64,000 nt of DNA from Neurospora tetraspora (taxonomy: Eukaryota; Ascomycota; Sordariomycetes; Sordariales; Sordariaceae), in contig NW_026944390.1 of NCBI RefSeq assembly GCF_033439725.1, positions 1,674,001 to 1,738,000 of the forward strand. Direction: 5' to 3'. The position numbers and the translations under genes were made by a program. Positions 57,575 through 64,000 of this stretch are shown here, piece by piece. Within the stretch, counting starts at the first letter, position 1; the number at the start of each line of letters is the position of its first letter. The notes under the pieces are model-generated. The model was not told where the DNA came from, did no database searches, and was given only the letters and a program-made list of their open reading frames with translations.

Positions 57575-60500
57575 ATGCCGAGTGCGGAAACCATGGCCAG
57601 TACCCCAAATGGTGCCCTTGGGCAGCTCAAAATAACCGGAAAACATGTCCTGTCCAAGCTTCAGCAGCAAACATCAAATGCCGACATCATCGACATCCGC
57701 CGCGTTGCTGTAGAGATCAACCTCAAGACAGAGATCACCTCCATGTTCCGGCCTAAAGATGGCCCTAGACAGCTTCCCACTTTGCTTCTCTATAACGAGA
57801 GAGGCTTGCAGCTGTTCGAGCGTGTAAGTCTACCCACGCTGAGAGACTGAAATTCTGGGTTCGCGCTAATACATCGCAGATCACCTATCTAGAAGAGTAT
57901 TATCTTACCAATGACGAGATCGAAATCCTCACCAAACATGCCACCGAGATGGCCAGCTTCATCCCCTCGGGCGCCATGGTCATTGAGCTCGGAAGCGGGT
58001 AAATATCTACTAACTCAAGTTTGAATGACTTGGTAAGCTAATCCTTTGCCCAGAAATCTGCGCAAAGTAAACCTTCTATTGCAAGCTTTAGACAACACCG
58101 GCAAGGAAATCAACTATTATGCCCTTGACCTGTCTCGAGAGGAGCTGGAACGCACTCTCGCCCAGGTACCATCCTACAAGCACGTCAAGTGCCACGGTCT
58201 TCTGGGAACATACGACGATGGACGTGACTGGCTCAAGGCTCCCAAAAACATCAACAGACAGAAATGCATTTTGCACCTCGGATCAAGTATTGGTAAGCTT
58301 GGCTACGTATGAAACTGGCAGAGCCAAACACTGACATAATCCTCTCTCCAGGCAACTTCAACCGCAGTGACGCCGCCGCTTTTCTCAAGGGCTTTACGGA
58401 CGTCCTAGGACCCAATGACAAGATGCTCATTGGAGTTGATGCTTGCAATGACCCGGCGAGGGTATAGTACGTACTAGACAAACATTGTGGGACGTCATCA
58501 GGAACAATGCTAACCATATACTAGCCACGCTTATAACGGTTTGTGCTACTCATGTGACATGGAATAAGACCACCTTCAAGCTGACAATAACCACACAGAC
58601 AAGGAAGGTATCACTCATGAGTATGTCATACCCCTTTCTCTATCGCTCATGGCGGCTCCCGCTTTCGACCCAACACCAACACTGACGACTCTAGGTTCAT
58701 CTTGAATGGTCTCCGCAACGCCAATGAGATCCTCGGAGAGACGGCTTTCATCGAGGGCGATTGGAGGGTTATTGGCGAGTATGTGTATGACGAAGAGGGA
58801 GGCAGACACCAGGCCTTTTACGCCCCCATTCGCGATACTATGGTTATGGGCGAGTTGATTAGGTCACACGACAGGATCCAGGTCGAACAGAGCCTAAAGT
58901 ACTCCAAAGAGGAGGCGGAGAGGCTCTGGAGCAAGGCGGGATTGGAACAAGTCACGGAATGGACGTACGGCAACGAATATGGTGAGTTGCTTTCATAACT
59001 TTTCCTTGCTTGGGTTTTTCAGCTTCTTCTGGGACTACCCGTTTGAGCCGTCCGGCCGGTGTTACCGCACCTTCCCCACACCCCACGAGCCAGTCGTATG
59101 ATGACAGGATCTCGCGGCGTCTCCTGATGGGCACAGCTCTTACACCGGCACATGTTTACCGATATAGGTTGGTGTTGGGCTGCGCGGTTTGGGTAGCGCG
59201 CATGGGCTGGAGAGGATCGAATATTTGCGCCATCAGAACCATCGATCCATGCTGACCTCCTTTCGTCGTACTGTAGGACTCCATCTGCTTGCCAAGTCAA
59301 GGATGTCGTTCAGTCTCATCCCTTCGGTATACGCTCGCAGCGCACTCCCAACTCTGGACGACTGGGAGGCCCTTTGGGCGACATGGGATGTCGTCACACG
59401 TCAGATGCTTCCCCAGGAAGAACTTCTGGAGAAGCCCATCAAGCTCCGAAACGCCTGCATCTTTTATCTCGGTCACATCCCGACCTTCCTCGACATCCAA
59501 CTCACAAAGACCACCGAGCAAGCTCCGTCAGAGCCAGCTTACTTCTACAAGATCTTCGAGAGAGGCATCGATCCTGATGTTGACAACCCGGAGCTGTGTC
59601 ATGCACACTCGGAGATTCCTGACGAATGGCCGCCGGTGGAAGAAATCCTGACCTATCAGGAGACGGTACGGTCCCGGTTGCGCGGTCTCTATGCAGGTGG
59701 CATCGAGAATATCCCGCGGAATGTGGGCCGGGCCATTTGGGTTGGATTTGAGCACGAGCTCATGCATATCGAGACGCTGTTGTACATGATGCTACAGAGT
59801 GACAAGACGCTGCCCCCAACCCACATTCCGCGACCCGACTTCGAGAAGCTCGCTAGGAAGGCAGAGTCCGAGAGGGTTCCCAATCAGTGGTTTAAGATTC
59901 CGGCCCAGGAGATTACCCTCGGTTTGGATGATCCTGAGGATGGAACTGATGTTAACACACACTATGGCTGGTGAGTTGCCTCTTTTCTATGAAGATAAAC
60001 AGGAGGCTAACTGTCAAATAGGGACAATGAGAAGCCCGTAAGGCGTGTCCAAGTTGCCGCTTTCCAGGCGCAAGGAAGGCCCATCACCAACGAAGAGGTA
60101 CGTTCACCTAAAAACTACTGTTGTCCAATGCTAACATGAATCAGTACGCGCAATACCTGATCAACAAGAACATCAGCAAGTTGCCCGTGTCTTGGGCCGG
60201 CCTAGACGACGAGAACCTTACCAACGGGACAAGAAACGGCGTGAACGGTCACCACAGAAACGGCGCCTCCAAGCAGCTCCCATCATCTTTCCTCGAGAAG
60301 ACAGCAGTCCGCACAATCTATGGTCTCGTACCTCTCAAGCACGCTCTCGACTGGCCCGTCTTTGCCTCTTACGACGAACTCGCCGGTTGCGCAGCCTACA
60401 TGGGCGGGCGTATCCCCACCTTTGAAGAAACCCGGAGCATCTACGCTTATGCTGAGGCCCTTAAGAAGAAGAAAGAAGCTGAGAAGCAATTGGGAAGGAC

Positions 60501-61055
60501 GGTGCCGGCTGTTAATGCGTATGTCCTCCCTCCTTTCCCCCTTTTCTTAACCCTCACTAACACTTACATGCCCTCAACAGCCACCTAACCAACAACGGCG
60601 TGGAAATCACTCCCCCATCCTCTCCCTCTTCCGAGACCCCCTCCGAATCCCCCTCCTCCCCCTCCTCCTCCTCCTCCTCGGACAACACCACCATCACCAC
60701 CACCACCGAAGACCTCTTCGCCGACCTAGACGGCGCAAACGTTGGTTTCCACAACTGGCACCCCGTCCCCGTCACCTCCTCCAAACCCGACACCCTCCTC
60801 CTCGGGCAAGCCGAGCTCGGCGGCGTATGGGAATGGACTTCCTCGGTCCTCGGCAAATGGGAGGGGTTCAAGCCCATGGAGCTGTACCCGGGGTACACGG
60901 CGGATTTCTTTGACGAGAAGCATAATATTGTGCTGGGAGGGAGCTGGGCTACGCATCCGAGGATTGCGGGACGCAAAAGCTTTGTTAATTGGTATCAGAG
61001 GAATTATCCTTATGCTTGGGTGGGGGCGAGGGTTGTTAGGGATTTGTTGGAATAG
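57575..61055 (+). CDS. egt-1: Ergothioneine biosynthesis protein Egt-1
   Basis: Eleven exons: join(57575..57823,57880..57998,58054..58292,58352..58466,58525..58538,58599..58620,58695..58981,59277..59970,60022..60097,60145..60518,60581..61055), 887 aa. The N-terminal half is an EgtD-like SAM-dependent histidine methyltransferase (VIELGSGNLRKVN at about 118, LHLGSSIGNFNR). The C-terminal half is EgtB-like: a DinB_2 domain with iron ligands His415 (FYLGHIPTF) and His508/His512 (EHELMHIE), then an FGE-sulfatase domain (GGVWEWTSS, GGSWATHPRIAGRKSFVNWY). It makes hercynine from histidine, then joins it to cysteine with oxygen to give the sulfoxide; a separate lyase (Egt-2) finishes ergothioneine. 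It agrees closely with my memory of N. crassa EGT-1 (876 aa). Exons 5 and 6 are only 14 and 22 nt. A Ser/Thr-rich insert lies near 735-765. Confidence 0.96.
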
Positions 61056-61755
61056 GTAGGTGTGTAATGGGATGGGATGGAAGGGTGAGTGAGGATGCGG
61101 GAGGGGGGGGAGGGTTGGAAGAGAAGATGAGAGAGGTATTGTTGCCGAGCGCTCATTTGGGTGTTTTCTTGATTACCTTATGGAAGTTTTCACATGCATA
61201 TGTAGTTTGGGTATTTACAAGGAAAGAACTGAGAGAGAAATGGGATCAATAATGTTCATCCGACATGTCTGGATGAAGAGGAGATGCTCTACGTAATATA
61301 TCCCCCTGTGGTCTTACGGCCATCTCTTCATTGTTGTGATACCTACCTCTCAGGGTGGTCTCGAAGTTTTGTGGACTTCATGAACATGTCATTTCACTCG
61401 ATGAATCATGTCGGTCCATCACCAAGAGTAAAAGAAGTGGCGACTATAAATCTTTTTGATCCTAGCACGTAACCTTTTTGCTTTACAGTCCAAACAAAGT
61501 GAGAAGAGACTCTTTTTCATTTTCTATTCACATATCAACCAACCTCCAGAAGATATCATGTACCCATCCATCCCTTTTCCCTAAAAACGCCTAATAATGC
61601 TGCAAGATATTTACCAACAGTAACCACACCGATAACTTGAAAAAGATCAAGAAGAAGTTCCATCCATCTATCCATCCGTCCATTCATAAAACCGCCCTTT
61701 TGTCACCCACCCTTTTCAACACACTTCCACCTTCAGCACCGGGCAACTTTTGTCT
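61056..61755. other. Convergent spacer between egt-1 and the eIF2B alpha gene
   Basis: Presumed 3' untranslated regions of both genes. Nothing else was recognised. Confidence 0.5.
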
Positions 61756-62874
61756 TCACTTCTCATAATCAACCAACTCCCAAATCTGACTCGGCTGCTT
61801 CACCCCCTGCTCCGTCACAATCCCATCAATCAGCTCCGGATCCGTATAATCCACCTCATCTCTATCCGCCACCCAATCCCTCGCCTCCTGTCCAACAGGG
61901 TCAACGCCGACATTATCAAACTTGCTGATATCCTTCTGCTTCACGCCCACCCTGAGAACCTGGGGATGCCACAGCGGCGTCTTGCGCACAATCTTGTGGC
62001 TTTCCGCAGCCACGAAGAAGCGCTTCTGCGACCCGCCCGCGAAGCGCGTGAGCAAAGCCAGCTGCGAAGTGCCCATGCGCGAGATGATGCCGCCGTTCTG
62101 CATCACCACCTCGCTGCCGACCAGGACCAGGTTGATGTCCTTTTGGTCTTTGAGGATGTAGGCCACTTTGGAGGTCGAGATGGTCTCTACCTCGAGGCCT
62201 GCTTCCCTTAGGGCAGACACGCTGGCGTCGCAGTGCGGACTGCCGTCCATCACGTAAATGACCTTGAAGTGCGTGTTTGGCCTGCTCGTGGCGGCGTGCA
62301 CGAGGATCTTGGTCACCACCCTCGAACCGCCCGCCGCCAGCACGATCTTGCGGTCGGAGATGTAGCGGGAGCCGATAACGGCGATGTTGTCGCGGGCGGC
62401 CTTGGCGCGCGCGGCAAAGAGCTGTCGGTTCTTGAGCAGGTGGCGCTTCGTCTCGTCGAAGGACTCGGCGGTCTGCCCTCTAAGCGACCGGAGGAGGTAC
62501 TGCTCGAAGAGGTCGGCGCCGGCTAAGAGGGGGAGCGGGTTGGGGGCCGAGTCGAGGAGGAGGGCCTTTTGCGTCTTGACGACTTCGACGGTTTCCATGG
62601 CTGTTGAGGAGGGCGTGACGCGCAAGAGCTCGATGAGCGATTCGATGGCTGCTACGGGCATGGTCATGTCGGGGTCGGAGGTGAGGAGGTTGCGGTAGGT
62701 TTTGACGATGCTGTTTGTTTGTGTTTGTGAGTAGGTTGGTTATGACGCATTGCGAGGGAAAGCAAAGCAAACTCACTCGAAGGAGGCGCCATCTTGACTG
62801 CTGGCGCTGTCGGTGGAGGTGGACGATGTCGTCCGTACCGCGAGCGGCTTGTTGGATAGATCGTCGGTGGCCAT
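61756..62874 (-). CDS. gcn3: Translation initiation factor eIF2B subunit alpha
   Basis: Two exons, complement(join(61756..62710,62777..62874)), 350 aa. Exon 1 codes a Ser/Thr-rich leader (MATDDLSNKPLAVRTTSSTS); the GTGAGT donor and AACAG acceptor join as ASF-DIVKTYRNLL. The body shows the eIF2B alpha/beta/delta Rossmann-like fold: TMPVAAIESLIELLR, IVLAAGGSRVVTKIL, YVMDGSPHCDASVSAL, NLVLVGSEVVMQNGGIISRM and FFVAAESHKIV. The NGGIISRMGT motif is typical of the alpha subunit. eIF2B recycles eIF2-GDP to eIF2-GTP; the alpha (Gcn3) subunit senses phosphorylated eIF2 and so mediates amino-acid starvation control. The symbol is borrowed from yeast. Confidence 0.94.
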
Positions 62875-63663
62875 TCTGAGGGGGTTGTGCCGGGGGAGGG
62901 CGAAGTGTGTTGATGCTGTGAAGGTGGGAAGTGGTTTGCGCAAAAACATACAAGTCCTCCCAAGCACTGCTGCGGTCGGTCCAAGTGGGGTCGTACTTGT
63001 AAGTCGAGAGCTTTGAGAAGGTTCCGCTTTTGGCTGTGGCCTCGGAGATTTGGAGCAGGCAGGTCTTGGCTTTTGATCTGACGAGTACAGGTTTAGACAA
63101 TGATCTTGTATGCCGTGTCGAAAAAGTATTGTGTATTCTGAACCAGGTTCTGATCAAAAGTGTGACTCAAAATGTGCAGCTCTACATGTAACCTTTTCAT
63201 CCCAAATTCCAATTGCGGCCGTGAGATTAAGTATTCTGCCACCGTTCACCGCCCTCATTGTGTACTGGCACGTCGTCAAGCTTCTTTGTTTCCAGTTCAT
63301 GTGCCCCGCTGTCGGCAGCTGCTACAGTCACGGGCCTTCCGGGGACCTTTTACAGCGTCGAAACACAGAGGTGACAGAAGGGCCCCCCCTGTGTTCGGGA
63401 CTGACACCCCTGGGGTCGCGTGGATCCTCCTCTCCAGGCTGGTCCCGCTGTCCGCTTCGATGGAACAGGGGCAGCAAGGGGAAAGTGAAGCTAGCGTAGG
63501 AGTCTATACCGTCATTGCCTCTTTCTTTATCATTTGAAACCATGGACCCGTTGGCGATGTTGGCTTCAGTCTCTCCTTCCTCCCTTGACTTGTTGAGCCT
63601 CGTCTATAAGTTGCCGACATAGCAAGCATACCTTATTAAAAACGACATAAACACCAAAACATC
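62875..63663. other. Divergent promoter region, eIF2B alpha and NECAP-like genes
   Basis: Spacer between divergent starts. No gene recognised; it must hold both promoters. Confidence 0.5.
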
Positions 63664-64000
63664 ATGACGACCCTCATGGATCCGGCCACGCAGGCCCCCC
63701 TCCCCGCCGACGCCATCCAGCGCATCCTCCACATCACCAACTCCTCGGTCCATATCTACCAGATCCCCCCTATGCGCTCGACCAAGGGCCACATGGCCGC
63801 CGACTGGACCGTCGACCCCAAGGCGCACATCTTCACCGGCCGGGTGCGCATCATCGAGACCTCGATCCCGCCGCAGACGCCCGAGCAAGTTGGAGAAAAG
63901 GACACGGTCAAGGTAGACATTGTGCTCGAGGACCCCGCCACAAACGACCTGATCGCCGCCGCCCCTTACACCACCCAGGCCGTCGTCGAGGCCGCCATCG
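63664..64000 (+). CDS. NECAP-like (DUF1681) endocytosis adaptor, 5' part only
   Basis: Starts MTTLMDPATQAPLPADAI and runs off the right edge after 112 codons. The visible part matches the NECAP PH-like domain: IQRILHITNSSVHIYQIPPM, then RSTKGHMAADWTVDP, IFTGRVRIIET, VDIVLEDPATNDLIAAAPYT. NECAP proteins bind AP-2 and its appendage partners and help form clathrin-coated vesicles; the fungal orthologs are little studied. No intron is seen in the visible part. The context before the ATG (ACATCATG) is acceptable. Confidence 0.88.
   Translation, partial: MTTLMDPATQAPLPADAIQRILHITNSSVHIYQIPPMRSTKGHMAADWTVDPKAHIFTGRVRIIETSIPPQTPEQVGEKDTVKVDIVLEDPATNDLIAAAPYTTQAVVEAAI

Overview
The window looks like a euchromatic chromosome segment of a filamentous ascomycete of the Neurospora/Sordaria group. 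The evidence is short introns with GTAAGT-like donors, CTAAC branch points and YAG acceptors, an Egt-1 protein that agrees almost throughout with what I remember of Neurospora crassa EGT-1, a divergent histone H4 variant, and one AT-rich transposon island that looks like the product of repeat-induced point mutation (RIP). Exon models were built by hand from splice signals and conserved reading frames; no search was run.

Layout, left to right. 1.7-9.7 kb: a DUF3659-type protein (-), two small acidic/basic proteins sharing the same C-terminal leucine-rich motif (one -, one +), and between them a membrane-anchored acidic protein (-). 10.7-14.0 kb: an HLTF/Rad5-type helicase with HIRAN and RING domains (+). 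14.7-16.2 kb: a secreted AA9 lytic polysaccharide monooxygenase (-). After a 3.8 kb gene-free stretch come mitochondrial Hsp10 (20.0-20.9, -) and a Hal4/Sat4/Hrk1-type kinase (21.9-24.6, -). 26.8-29.6 kb: mitochondrial ribosomal protein L11 (-) and an Svf1-family protein (+), divergent. 30.0-32.3 kb: an hAT-like MITE just upstream of a histone H4 variant (+). 33.5-37.2 kb: ribokinase (+) convergent with a two-TM GNAT-like acetyltransferase (-). 40.8-44.1 kb: a large C2H2 zinc-finger protein (+). 45.6 kb: a tRNA-like Pol III locus. 46.3-47.5 kb: a protein with two tandem GFA domains (-).

49.1-55.5 kb is a nested transposon island. A 595-bp TIR element with a 9-bp target duplication is followed 3 bp later by a 5.8-kb pogo/Fot1-like element (TA target site, about 100-bp TIRs). 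The pogo-like element contains a solo LTR and a short LTR-bounded element, each with its own 5-bp target duplication. The island interior is extremely A+T- and TpA-rich; the flanks are not.

57.6-61.1 kb: egt-1, ergothioneine synthase (+). 61.8-62.9 kb: eIF2B alpha/GCN3 (-). 63.7 kb to the right edge: the 5' part of a NECAP-like endocytosis protein (+). The genes are mostly unrelated housekeeping genes on both strands; there is no operon-like or biosynthetic-cluster logic except the paralogous pair at 5.7 and 8.6 kb.
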